Source: Gymnopus androsaceus JB14
Taxonomy: Eukaryota; Basidiomycota; Agaricomycetes; Agaricales; Omphalotaceae
DNA: 11,536 nt
Reading direction: 5' to 3'
Assembly: GCA_009733575.1 (NCBI GenBank)
Contig: ML770299.1
Coordinates: forward strand, 1-11,536
Below the pieces are notes generated by a model. It had not been told where the DNA came from. It was given only the letters and a program-made list of their open reading frames with translations, and did no database searches. Positions 1 to 8,355 of this stretch are shown here, one piece after another; within the stretch, counting starts at the first letter, position 1; each line of letters begins with the position of its first letter. A program made the position numbers and the translations under genes.

Positions 1-734
1 AGTGGAGTGCATGGGATGGTGATACAAACAAGTGGAGACTACGAGAAAGCGTTCCATGTATAGTTCGATAGAATATATTTACCTTTGATATTCCAACATG
101 ACACAGACCAAGAAATATGATTGCATTTTGCTCAATTACTTAAGGCAAAAACACTTGGAGTTTACTCAAGTATTAATTGAGTATTACTTAAGTATAAAAC
201 AACTTTCTTATGAAAAGTTGCCATAGATTTACAAATTACACTGTGAATTCAAGCTTTGTCTCTACAATTGGTGCAAAGACAACATGACCTGTTAGCTTCA
301 CAACAACTTTGCTGCCACTAGTCCTCTTGGCCACTGAGAAGCTGGTCACTGGATGCATGCATCATGGTGGTCCTAGATGAAGGGGAATTTGAAATTTATC
401 AATAATCTGCATTGCATAATACTATTGGTAAGTGTCCAGTAAGTCTTTACAAAAATTTTAAATAATTTGCCTCACTTGTTGATTACCTGTAGAAAGATTT
501 ATAATGGAGAGTGACAATCAAAAGCAACCAATAAGTCAGTTATTTTTCAAAATGAATGATGCAATGGTTGAGGGACCCAGAAGTCTTATAGTATTCTTGC
601 TAATTTATTGATAACTTATAAATTGCAAAGGTAACAGAAGAATTTGTTAAAACATACAGAAAACCAGCATTCAAAAAGCATTCAAAAATTTTTGGGGCTG
701 ATTGAATACTTAGTAATTCAATTCTCATTATTTT
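1..734. other. AT-rich region with no supportable gene
   Basis: No open frame here shows a recognisable domain. A GTAAGT...CTGTAG pair at 428-492 resembles a 65-nt intron, but the flanking frames close at once. A 35-codon frame starts at 504 and stops near 611 without any recognisable motif. The first ~60 bases are open in two plus-strand frames that both stop by ~80, so they could be the tail of a gene lying outside the window; this cannot be decided from the sequence. Confidence 0.5.
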
Positions 735-967
735 TAAGATACGCTAAGGACACAAGGGGTCTATATCACGTGATCTTAATTCGAAGTATTTTTGCTAAGG
801 CTTTCTCAAAAACTCACAAACCCCTTTGATATTTATACCATTGGAAAGCCCTCACAATTCTGCATAACCTTACTGTGGCCTTTTTGAAAAAAAAATTTGG
901 TTGCTGGCTCAATATCAGCTTGAGCCTGTCATGTGATATGGGCCGCTTGTGTCCTTAGCATATCTTA
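735..967. mobile_element. TA-flanked MITE, ~233 bp
   Basis: The two ends are inverted copies over about 38 bp with about 5 mismatches. The left arm begins TAAGATACGCTAAGGACACA at 735, and the right arm read inward from 967 begins TAAGATATGCTAAGGACACA. Both ends carry TA, as expected for a Tc1/mariner-type insertion with a TA target duplication. There is no coding capacity inside, so the element would need a transposase from elsewhere. The superfamily call is inference from the TA and the size. Confidence 0.65.
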
Positions 968-1300
968 CCATTTCATAGGTTGTCATTATAAATTTTGACA
1001 TATAAAGTGTTGGATGGCATATTAGCACCCTGCTTCTCTGCATCCTCTTTTTGGCATAGTCTATTTTCACATGTGACTAAGCAGTTATATGCTTCTCATT
1101 CCCACCTTTGTCCCTTGGCTGTTGACTCTCATCTGGTTTGACATCTGGGGCATATATTTCTCTGTCTGTTAAGTACCTATAAACTCATACTTACACTTTC
1201 TTAGTTTTACATTCCACTCTTGTTCCTAGGTATTGAATATCAGTTGTTGAAACTCATCTGGTTGGACATCTGAGGCTTTTTACATTCCAGCACAATGAGA
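968..1300. other. 3' flank of the NLR ankyrin array, with a short direct repeat
   Basis: This is non-coding by eye. A 23-bp direct repeat with 2 mismatches occurs at 1128-1150 and 1253-1275 (core CTCATCTGGTTKGACATCTG), and both copies sit downstream of a CATTCC-containing stretch. This suggests a small local duplication. Nothing else is recognised. Confidence 0.4.
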
Positions 1301-1546
1301 TTAACTTTGACTAGAGTGCATTGCCATGATTGGTATCAGCATTGGTTCAGCCCCTTTCTCAAGAAAGAGCTCTACTATAAGCTTCCTGTCCTTAGCCATA
1401 GCAGCTAGAAGGGCATTGTCATAAGGGCCACCCTGCACATTGGGATCTGCTCCATTGTCAAGCAAAAGGTCAACCATAGGGTGAGTGCCATAAGCTGCAG
1501 CAGCTTGAAGGGCACTGGCAAAATAGCCACCTTGTGCATTGGCATT

Positions 1547-2046
1547 AGCTCCTTTTTCAAGCAAAAGCTTCACTATGAGCTCACTTCCATAAGCTGCTGC
1601 AGCTTGCAGAGCATTGCCATAGAATCCACCCTTGGTATTGGGATGAGCTCCACTCTCAAGCAAAAGCTTCACTATGGGCTCATTTTGCTCAGCCACTGCA
1701 GCTTGAAGGACATTCCCATAATAACCAACCTTGGTGTTGGGATCAGCTCCTTGCTCAAGCAAAAGCTTCACTATGGGCTCATTTTTCTCAGCCACTGCAG
1801 CTTGAAGGACATTCCCATAATCATTATCCATAAAATTGGGATTGGCTCCTTTCTCAAGCAAAAGCTTCACTACAGATTTGCTTTCCTTAGCTACAGCAGC
1901 ATGAAGGGCATTGCCATATGAGCCACCCTGTACATTGGGATCAGCTCCTTTCCCAAGTAAAAGCATCACTATGGGCTCACTTTCCATAGCTACTGCAGCT
2001 TGAAGGGCATTTCCATAAGAGCCACCCTGTGCATTGGGATCAGCTC
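1547..2046. repeat. Array block copy 1 (pair with 2141-2640)
   Basis: This ~500-bp block recurs at an offset of exactly 594 bp, which is six 99-bp units. By eye I count about six differences, three of them clustered at the 2004-2030 end. The match stops abruptly at both sides. It is a recent segmental duplication inside the ankyrin array. Confidence 0.85.
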
Positions 2047-2238
2047 CTTTTTCAAGCAAAAGCTTCACTATGAGCTCACTTCCATAAGCTGCTGCAGCTT
2101 GCAGGGCATTGCCATAGAATCCACCCTTGGTATTGGGATCAGCTCCTTTTTCAAGCAAAAGCTTCACTATGAGCTCACTTCCATAAGCTGCTGCAGCTTG
2201 CAGGGCATTGCCATAGAATCCACCCTTGGTATTGGGAT
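2042..2238. repeat. Identical tandem pair of one 99-bp ankyrin unit
   Basis: 2042-2140 and 2141-2238 read the same base for base; divergence begins at the last base of the second unit. Both encode the AAAYGSELIVKLLLEKGA-type unit. This is the youngest duplication in the array. Confidence 0.85.
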
Positions 2239-2640
2239 AAGCTCCACTCTCAAGCAAAAGCTTCACTATGGGCTCATTTTGCTCAGCCACTGCAGCTTGA
2301 AGGACATTCCCATAATAACCAACCTTGGTGTTGGGATCAGCTCCTTGCTCAAGCAAAAGCTTCACTATGGGCTCATTTTTCTCAGCCACTGCAGCTTGAA
2401 GGACATTCCCATAATCATTATCCATGAAATTGGGATTGGCTCCTTTCTCAAGCAAAAGCTTCACTACAGATTTGCTTTCCTTAGCTACAGCAGCATGAAG
2501 GGCATTGCCATATGAGCCACCCTGTACATTGGGATCAGCTCCTTTCCCAAGTAAAAGCATCACTATGGGCTCACTTTCCATAGCTACTGCAGCTTGAAGG
2601 GCAGTTCCATAAGAGCCACCTGGTGCATTGGGATCAGCTC
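2141..2640. repeat. Array block copy 2 (pair with 1547-2046)
   Basis: This is the partner of the block at 1547-2046. Protein differences include Tyr versus His in the GA(Y/H)PNT loop. The block has not shifted frame relative to its partner, so the duplication itself kept the array readable. Confidence 0.85.
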
Positions 2641-3286
2641 CTCCATCAAGCAAAAGCTCTATGATGGGCTCTCTCCCATGAGCCACAGCAGTTAGAAGGG
2701 CATTGTGATATAAGCCACCCTCTGCATTAGGATCAGCTCCTTTCTCAAGTAAAAGGCTCAATATGGGCTCTCTTCCATAAGCGACAGCAGCTAGAAGGGC
2801 ATTGTCATAAGGGCCACCCTGTGCATTGGGATAAGCTCCACTCTCAAGTAAAAGCTTTGCTATGGGCTCACTTTCCTTAGTGACAGCAGCTTGGAGGGCA
2901 TTGCCATAGAGGCCACCCTGTGTATCAGGATCAGCTCCACTCTCAAGCAAAAGCCTCACTATGGGCTCACTTTCCTTAGACACAGCAGCTTGAAGTGCAT
3001 TGCCATAAGAGCCACCCTGTACATTGGGATCTGCTCCATTTTCAAGCAAAAGGTTCACCATGGACTCACTTCCATGAGCTGCAGCAGCTTGAAGGGCATT
3101 TCCATAATCACCACCCTGTGCATTGGGATCAGCTCCATTCTCAAGCAAAAGCTTCACTATGGGCTCACTTCCACAAGCTGCTGCAGTTTGCAGGGCATTG
3201 CCATAAAATCCACCCTTGGCATTGGGATCAACTCCTTGCTCAAGCAAAGCTTTCACTATGGGCATGCTTCTGTGAGCTACTGCTGC

Positions 3287-5657
3287 TTAAAGGGCATTGC
3301 CATAATAGCCAACCTTGGTATTGGGATCAGCTCCACTCTCAAGCAAAAGCTTCACTATGGGCTCATTTTGCTCAGCCACTGCAGCTTGAAGGACATTCCC
3401 ATAATTATCATCCCTGGTATTGGAATCAGCTCCACTCTCTAGCAAAAGCTTCACAATGGGCTCAATTTCCTTAGCGACAGCAGCTAGAAGGGCTCTGCCA
3501 TATGAGCCACCCTGTGCATTGGGATCAGCTCCTTTCTCAAGCAAAAGCTTCACTATGGGCTCTCTTCCATGAGCTGCAGCAGCTTGAAGGGCATTGCCAC
3601 ACTTGCCACCCTGGGCGTTTATAGCAGCACCGTGGCTGAGTAAATCTTGAACAATCCTTGTATGTCCATTCCTTGATGCTGCATAGAGAGCTGCATCTAT
3701 GCTGCTGTTATGACAGGAATCAATTAATTCCCTGCTACATCTTGCTAAACCTGCCCATGCAGTGTAGAAAATTGGACTTTTGATTTGCCATTCATCCCAC
3801 CTATGAGACCACCCCCCTTGTTGATGTGCTTCTATCCAGTTCCAAAAGGATGGCAGCTTAGCCTTTAAAAATTCTATTGTCATATCTTGGAGGGGACTCT
3901 GATCATGTTTGTCTTCCACATACTTTGCATGTGCTGGCCAAAATTCTGCAGTATAAATAAATAATGGATATTTCTCCCACTCAGTCTTATTCAGCACTGA
4001 TGTAAATTGCATCAGATATATTATGCATGCTTGGCCAATTTTATTGTGTGCGAGCAGCTCATTAATTTTGAATAATCTAACAGTTTGAGCTGAATTCTGT
4101 TGATTAATCATGAACTCCTTCACAGATCCATGTGCCAGTTGAACATTTGAGTTCATATCAACTGAGACTAGAGTAGAATCAATGATTAGATTGATTTGAA
4201 CCTCTATTTCATTGGCGTTGTCCACACAGTTCCTTTCAAAATCTATTGCTAGAATATCCCCAACTTCTCTGACAGTTAGTGGCTTGAATGCATATGTAAG
4301 CCACAAGAGAACATGGTGGGCATCTTCCCTGTTTTTGCTTTCCCATGTCCATTTCATTGCCTTAATATAAGTTTGCTCCAAGTCCTCAGGCAGATCATTC
4401 AATGCTTTGCGGACTACCTTGGCAGATGCACAGCTTGCAAGTGCTTTCAGCTGACAGTCAACCCAGCGGAACCTATATCTATATCAATCTCATCAATCAC
4501 ATTATAGAAGTATGTTTCAAACTTACTGTCCCTCTGCTTTTTCCTTCAAAGTATTCATAACCTCAGTTTTCAGACCCCCCTCAAATTTGCATTTTTTAAT
4601 TTCTTTCTCCAAGCAGGTGATGATGTCTTGATCAACTTTGGCATCTTGACCATTCAATGAAATTTTTAAAAATTCCTTCAGAGTATTCCCCTCAGGATTG
4701 TTGTGGCTTGTGAAAAGAATGGAAAGCTTAGTGGGCAGACTTTCCACCCATTCAAGAACCTCTACCATTTCACAACATTCATCCATGGCATCCAATACAA
4801 TATAACCCCTGCCAATAGCCTTGAAAATTGCCATCACTGTTGTGGCTAAGTCCTTTGTGGTAGGTGGGTACCCAGTGAGGCCTTGCCTAGTACAGCTATC
4901 AAACAAATCATTTAGTGCTGAATGAATGCCCTCTCTATTGGCGCCAACTCGGAGCAAAAGAGATAGCAAGCAGCCACGGAAATTGGTCTTTTGACCTGTG
5001 TTATCACAAGAATCAAAGTAATGATACCACAGGTTTTCTGGGGCTGCTTTCTGAAGATCTCTAATGATCATAGTGCTGTCATAAATCAACTTTCAATTAG
5101 ATCTAACTCCAAGCATCATCGAACTCACGATAAAATGGTCTTTCCTGAGCCAGCTTTAATAGATTTCAGCAATAATTCATTGTAAAATTTACATCCATCC
5201 ATACCTACCTTGAATCCATAATGTACCTGAACTTTGCTTCCACTTTACATATTCAGGATGGTTTAGGATCCATTCTCCAGTACCCTCTACTCTTTTTTCA
5301 TCTGCAGCCTGAAAGTTTGTAGCACAATCAGGTGCATCTAGCCATTTTCGAATCTTTTCCTTTTCATCGGTTGCTGTAAAAAAGGCATTAATACCTGTTA
5401 ACATGAATTTGAATGTTTAACCCACAAACTTGAACAGTGAATGCTCCACCATGGATGGAAAAATGGGAAGCATTCGGAAATATGCTATCATATATTATCA
5501 GAGTGCTGATCTTGTAAGGTCTTGGAAGAGATATTGTTCGTTACCTTCCACTTTGATTGATCACCGGCCTTTCCGAGTCTCTGCGCAGTTGTTATAAGTG
5601 TATACTTAGCTTAGAATGTGTTAAATTGACAAACCGGCTGGGCTGTAAATCACTCAT
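3287..5657 (-). CDS. NACHT-ankyrin NLR (STAND NTPase), truncated after four ankyrin units; 5' end tentative
   Basis: Spliced model: exons 5640-5657, 5552-5580, 5426-5484, 5209-5373, 5129-5153, 4527-5075 and 3287-4472, giving 676 residues. Fungal NLRs of this type are cytoplasmic signal-transduction ATPases linked to non-self recognition and cell death. Seen in order: a short N-terminal motif (FPNASHFSIHGGAFTV, ~18-33); a linker (KIRKWLDAPDC, GTGEWILNHPEY); the P-loop AGSGKT (~91-96); Walker B IVLDAMDEC (~191-199); TSH (~221-223), where TSR is usual; FRWVDCQL (~283-290); LPEDLEQTY; a winged-helix signature QLAHGSVKEF (~393-402); then ankyrin units from ~541. The four 3'-most introns all have proper GT/AG ends, agree in phase and give one continuous frame. 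The first two coding exons are uncertain: the donor GTGGAA at 5551 is weak and was chosen for phase. A TAA replaces the usual Gln codon in unit 5. It could encode a short functional receptor or be a young pseudogene. Confidence 0.75.
4473..4526 (-). other. Intron of the NLR (54 nt, GT-AG)
   Basis: The donor is GTAAGT and the acceptor GATATAG. Removing it joins EKAEGQ to FRWVDCQLKALAS, the usual conserved continuation in this family, and keeps frame. Confidence 0.9.
5076..5128 (-). other. Intron of the NLR (53 nt, GT-AG)
   Basis: The donor is GTGAGT and the acceptor ATGACAG. Splicing joins GSGKTILS to TMIIRDLQ in phase 2 and restores the helix after the P-loop. Confidence 0.85.
5154..5208 (-). 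other. Intron of the NLR (55 nt) splitting the P-loop
   Basis: The donor is CAAG|GTAGGTAT, a plausible branch site is GCTGAAAT, and the only AG before the P-loop exon is in ATTAAAG. The splice gives LWIQ-AGSGKT, two residues shorter than the usual LWIQG-x-AGSGKT, so the acceptor is the doubtful part. The next exon (5129-5153) is only 25 nt. Confidence 0.7.
5374..5425 (-). other. Candidate intron of the NLR (52 nt)
   Basis: The donor is GTGGGT and the acceptor a strong TTTTTTACAG. The phase-1 join links GGAFTVQV to STDEKEKIRKWL. A competing AG lies at GTTAACAG, 21 nt earlier, in the same phase; it would give a 31-nt intron, too short for this gene. Confidence 0.6.
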
Positions 5658-5690
5658 GATGGTGAAAACAGCAGTTAACGCAGCTCGCCC

Positions 5691-5699
5691 TTATATATA
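5691..5699 (-). promoter_or_regulatory. TATA box of the NLR gene
   Basis: TATATATAA, followed by GGGCGAGC, lies 34-42 nt upstream of the tentative start codon at 5655-5657 (CACCATCATGAGT context). The spacing leaves room for only a very short leader. It is the best TATA-like element on this strand near the gene. Confidence 0.5.
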
Positions 5700-6241
5700 C
5701 TCAGTTTGGGATCCCATGATCACCTTCTAGGGCGATGACTTACGTATTATGTTTGAATTGGAGCTCTTTGGAACCAATCGATTTGCAGTGTTTGCTCTCG
5801 ATTTACTCTAACAGCTACCGATCCCTTGATACTTATGTAAAAAATCCGCAGAACCCAAGTCCAGTATCCAAGAGGATGGCGGAATGTTAATTCCGGACAC
5901 TAACTCCGCTTAGATCGAAGACCCCGTCCCGTGGGATGATCGGACTAGTGGGCCGATCGGCCCGAGCCCTACCGGAATTTTGCTCGATCCTGGTTATTCT
6001 TGTTTGATTCAAGCTTATCATTGTAAAACATACTTCTATTATAGTAGGCAATAATAATTAAGTTTTTTTGCCTTTTTGACATGTTTCCTTTGGGAATTCC
6101 AGCCTTCTTGGTCCATTTCACATTGCGGAATCTTTGCCCTGACATTTTTTTTAATTTGGCATTTGCTCCTCATTGATAATGTGAATGCAGAATGGCAAGG
6201 AGTCAGGACCAGTGCCAATTCAAGGCCAGGGAAATGTGTAT
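5700..6241. other. Upstream region of the NLR with palindromic sites
   Basis: There is no supportable gene. The 5870-5985 part is GC-richer than its surroundings and holds two perfect inverted sites: CGGAATGTTAATTCCG (5880-5895) and GGGCCGATCGGCCC (5950-5963). CGG/CCG inverted triplets are the kind of site bound by fungal Zn2Cys6 regulators, which is inference only. From ~6000 the region is AT-rich and featureless. Confidence 0.5.
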
Positions 6242-6250
6242 TCAGAGGAG

Positions 6251-6996
6251 GGATAATTCTAATGGGAAACCCCATTATGAGTGGAAACCCTGGGTTTCAT
6301 GCAAATCGTTATTCAGAAACCCATTACACCATTGTCACGCATTTGTCACATCCATTTTCTACGAGGTTGGATGCCTCTGGGCTACTTCAAAGCTCTCTTA
6401 GTTGAGTGTTGGCTCAGGACTGTGCTTTGAATGTGCTTGGACTATGCAATGAGTTTGATTCAGATTACTTACAAGTGTGTGTCTGCTCATCCTTGCCTGC
6501 TCTTCTCACTGTCTCCTCATGTCTAATTCAACACTAGATCATTCCAGAATCCAGTATGTATGATATATAGAGTAGTCTACAACATTGGAAGCCTTGCATG
6601 GCACTTGTGACTTGACTCAAGGCTCCCTGTCTGCCCCCAAATTTAGTTCCTTTTCACTCAGTGTTAGATGCCACAGTCTAACTTCCCTGCCTGTTCCTGG
6701 CTCCCTCTGTGACTTGCAGAGAGAGATTAATAACTGTTAACAAGAGTACCTCAGTAACAATCAATACTAAGTATTTACCATGTAGAGCGTCTCCCATGAC
6801 ATGACTCCTAAGACTTGAGTCACAGACTTGCTATTAATGCTACACTGGGCTGCGGATGAGTTCTGGTTGAGTTCTGAAGTCTCCAAAAATGTTGTTACTT
6901 GATGTGACAATATGTGACCAATGTGTGACCTGCCAGGGTTTCTCAACAATAATTTGGGGTTTCTACTCCAAATGGGGTTTCCGATTAGAATTATCC
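6251..6996. mobile_element. Non-autonomous Mutator-like element A (746 bp)
   Basis: The terminal inverted repeats are ~40 bp with 4 mismatches. Both ends start GGATAATTCTAAT and carry GGAAACCCC just inside. A perfect 9-bp target duplication, TCAGAGGAG, lies at 6242-6250 and 6997-7005. Subterminal GAAACCC motifs repeat three times at each end. There is no transposase frame. A 9-bp duplication with such arms fits the Mutator-like superfamily; the family name is inference. Confidence 0.85.
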
Positions 6997-6999
6997 TCA

Positions 7000-7434
7000 G
7001 AGGAGCAATGGCAGCAATGAAAATAATAAAATTGTGTCAATCCATGCTGCCTCTCCCAAGCTTCTCCGTTATGTACCGCAAGCTCCCTCTATGTTGCATT
7101 GAAATGCACTTATTGTTCAAAATCAATTTTCAATAGGGATGTTTCAGGCTGGCAAAATTTGCCAGTGGCAGAGGCAAAATTTGCAAAATTTTACAGCTAC
7201 TTTTGTATGGCATGACATAATGAGGAAATAGCTCTATCAAGCAAAATTTGCTGTACATTATGGCAGAATTTGGAGCAGTAAAATTTGCCAGCCTGAAACA
7301 TCCCTAACAGCCTCTCTATAAATCCTTTGCTCAACGCCCTTGAGATACTGTCTGGGTGCACTAATAATCCTGCTCAATGTAGCCAATGCATATAGACTCA
7401 TGAGCAGCAAATCATCATGAGCATGGAGGCGCAT
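7000..7434 (-). pseudogene. Possible coding remnant interrupted by a MITE, function unknown
   Basis: A minus-strand frame opens with ATG at 7432-7434 and runs 43 codons to 7306 (MRLHAHDDLLLMSLYALA..., ...KGVEQRIYREA). If an intron runs from a GTTAGG donor at 7308 to an ACATAG acceptor at 7089, it continues from 7088 as RELAVHNGEAWERQHGLTQ until element A cuts in at ~6996. Without the inserted MITE that intron would be 49 nt, close to the size of other introns here. I do not recognise the protein. No full gene is visible and the start is uncertain, so this may be a chance open frame. Confidence 0.3.
7134..7306. mobile_element. TA-flanked MITE with GCAAAATTTGC repeats (173 bp)
   Basis: The perfect 23-bp inverted ends are at 7134-7156 and 7284-7306 (TAGGGATGTTTCAGGCTGGC, then AAA). 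TA at each end is consistent with a Tc1/mariner-type target duplication. Internally the 11-mer GCAAAATTTGC occurs exactly three times (7152-7162, 7174-7184, 7241-7251), each with 5-bp inverted arms around a central A. There is no coding capacity. Confidence 0.8.
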
Positions 7435-7563
7435 TCTGATTCATAAGTAGACATTGTAACGAATACATGAATCCAAAGGATCTGGATGAATATACAGTAT
7501 GACAGGATTAGTTTAAGATAGCAGCAGCAAAGATAGATATCACATCCAGTGAAGTAATCAAAT
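7307..7563. other. Host spacer between MITE and element B
   Basis: Apart from the minus-strand frame ending at 7434, no gene, RNA or repeat is recognised. Confidence 0.4.
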
Positions 7564-7572
7564 AAGCAATGA

Positions 7573-8346
7573 GGATAATTCTACTCAACAACCCTGTTGA
7601 AGGGGTTGTTGGGTCCTAGCAACCCTAAGAATTCCGGCGCGACAGTGACAGTCACACTGGTGTTTCAACGGGTCACAATTGTGTGAGTTGGAAGACAAGA
7701 ATGAGAATGCAAACAGGTTTAGTGACAATCAGCATGTTTACACGAGCTTAAAGTACATGTCTAATGACCACAAACATTCTGATTCCCAGCCCACTGCATT
7801 CGCATGTCATGAGCTATGGGCCCTGAAATTGTCCGCTGTCCCGCTCATCTCCTAAGATTTCGCCAAATGTTGAGGATTTGAGTTGATGCACTAGCTGAAT
7901 CACAAGTGTAGACTCAAATTTTATGAACCATGTTGCACAGGCCAAACTCCAAGGGGTCCATATCTGACATATAGGAGTCAGCAAGTTAAGGATCATGTGA
8001 GAGAAGAAAGTCGCACCTTTAAAATAACACCTACTATATCCGTCGCTACTTTTATTTGCCACTAGCGACTCCCAAGTACCAGAAAAACAACTGTGCTGTG
8101 CCGAAAAGGTTCCAGTGTTGGTGCTTATTCAGTAAGACTGAGCACAAGCAGGCTAGAGGCGAGAAGAATGAAGTGGCAATATTGAGAGGTCAAGAGTGGT
8201 GGCTGCGCAGTCAGTCATGATGCATGGTAGACATGTCTCAAAGCTCTCACCCCGGTCAACATCCCAAGTGACCGGCAATCACAAGATACAAAAGGATTGT
8301 TAAAAGGGTTGTTTTGAATCAAGGGGGTTGTTCAGTAGAATAATCC
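7573..8346. mobile_element. Non-autonomous Mutator-like element B (774 bp)
   Basis: The ends are 22-bp inverted repeats with 2 mismatches (GGATAATTCTACTCAACAAC and its partner GGATTATTCTACTGAACAAC). A perfect 9-bp target duplication, AAGCAATGA, lies at 7564-7572 and 8347-8355. Just inside the left end, CAACAACCC (7586-7594) and GGGTTGTTG (7603-7611) form a hairpin. The interior has no transposase frame and does not resemble elements A or C except at the ends. Confidence 0.85.
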
Positions 8347-8355
8347 AAGCAATGA

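Larger units (their letters stand above)
1301..3286 (-). pseudogene. Ankyrin array of the NLR beyond the premature stop
   Basis: This continues the NLR frame directly after the TAA at 3287-3289. It encodes about 20 further 33-residue ankyrin units (consensus NALQAAVA.ESEPIVKLLLE, then GADPNAQGGSYG). An internal ATG (Met at 3263-3265) opens a 654-codon frame, but it lies mid-unit, so it is probably not a real start. The last unit shows GAEP and then a shift: other copies read gat-ccc-aat here, this copy reads gaa-cc-aat at 1341-1348. The shifted frame adds about 14 non-ankyrin residues and stops at 1301; the unshifted frame would continue NADTNHGNAL and meet a TAG. The array is otherwise open, so the damage is recent. 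Readthrough or a sequencing error at either lesion would restore a receptor with about 24 units. Confidence 0.7.
1341..3697 (-). repeat. Tandem ankyrin array, ~24 units of 99 bp
   Basis: Each unit is exactly 99 nt (33 residues). Framework residues are almost invariant (NALQAA, PIVKLLLE, GADPN, GG.YG). Variation is concentrated around residues 7-12 of each unit (AYGSEL, AKESEP, AEKNEP, AHGREP, AMESEP, AHRSMP) and in the loop after PN (AQGGSY, TKVGYY, FMDNDY, TRDDNY). The exact period without indels and the near-identity at DNA level point to unit exchange by recombination. The variable positions are the candidate ligand-contact surface, by analogy with other high-identity-repeat fungal NLRs (inference). 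Confidence 0.9.

Noticed and set aside
1..80. Possible 3' end of a gene running in from outside
   Set aside because: Two frames are open for about 20 codons and neither has a recognisable motif; this is too short to decide.
428..492. Possible intron (GTAAGT...CTGTAG, 65 nt)
   Set aside because: The flanking frames close immediately on both sides, so no exon pair can be built.
3263..3265. ATG inside the ankyrin array as the start of an independent ankyrin-only gene
   Set aside because: It falls in the middle of a repeat unit, just after the nonsense codon in the same frame, with no promoter-like sequence; continuity with the NLR explains it better.
1481..3474. Several long plus-strand open frames (146-183 residues) with repetitive Ser/Leu/Ile/Lys or His-rich content
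   Set aside because: They are antisense shadows of the 99-bp ankyrin units: a stop-free antisense codon pattern is copied in every unit. They have no domain or start context of their own.
5600..6100. Solo LTR suggested by the TATA box and GC-rich palindromes
   Set aside because: I found no matching TG...CA ends with a flanking short duplication, no primer-binding site and no second copy in the window.
6039..6405. Overlapping open frames on both strands around the left end of element A
   Set aside because: They run from host sequence into the transposon arm and show no conserved content.
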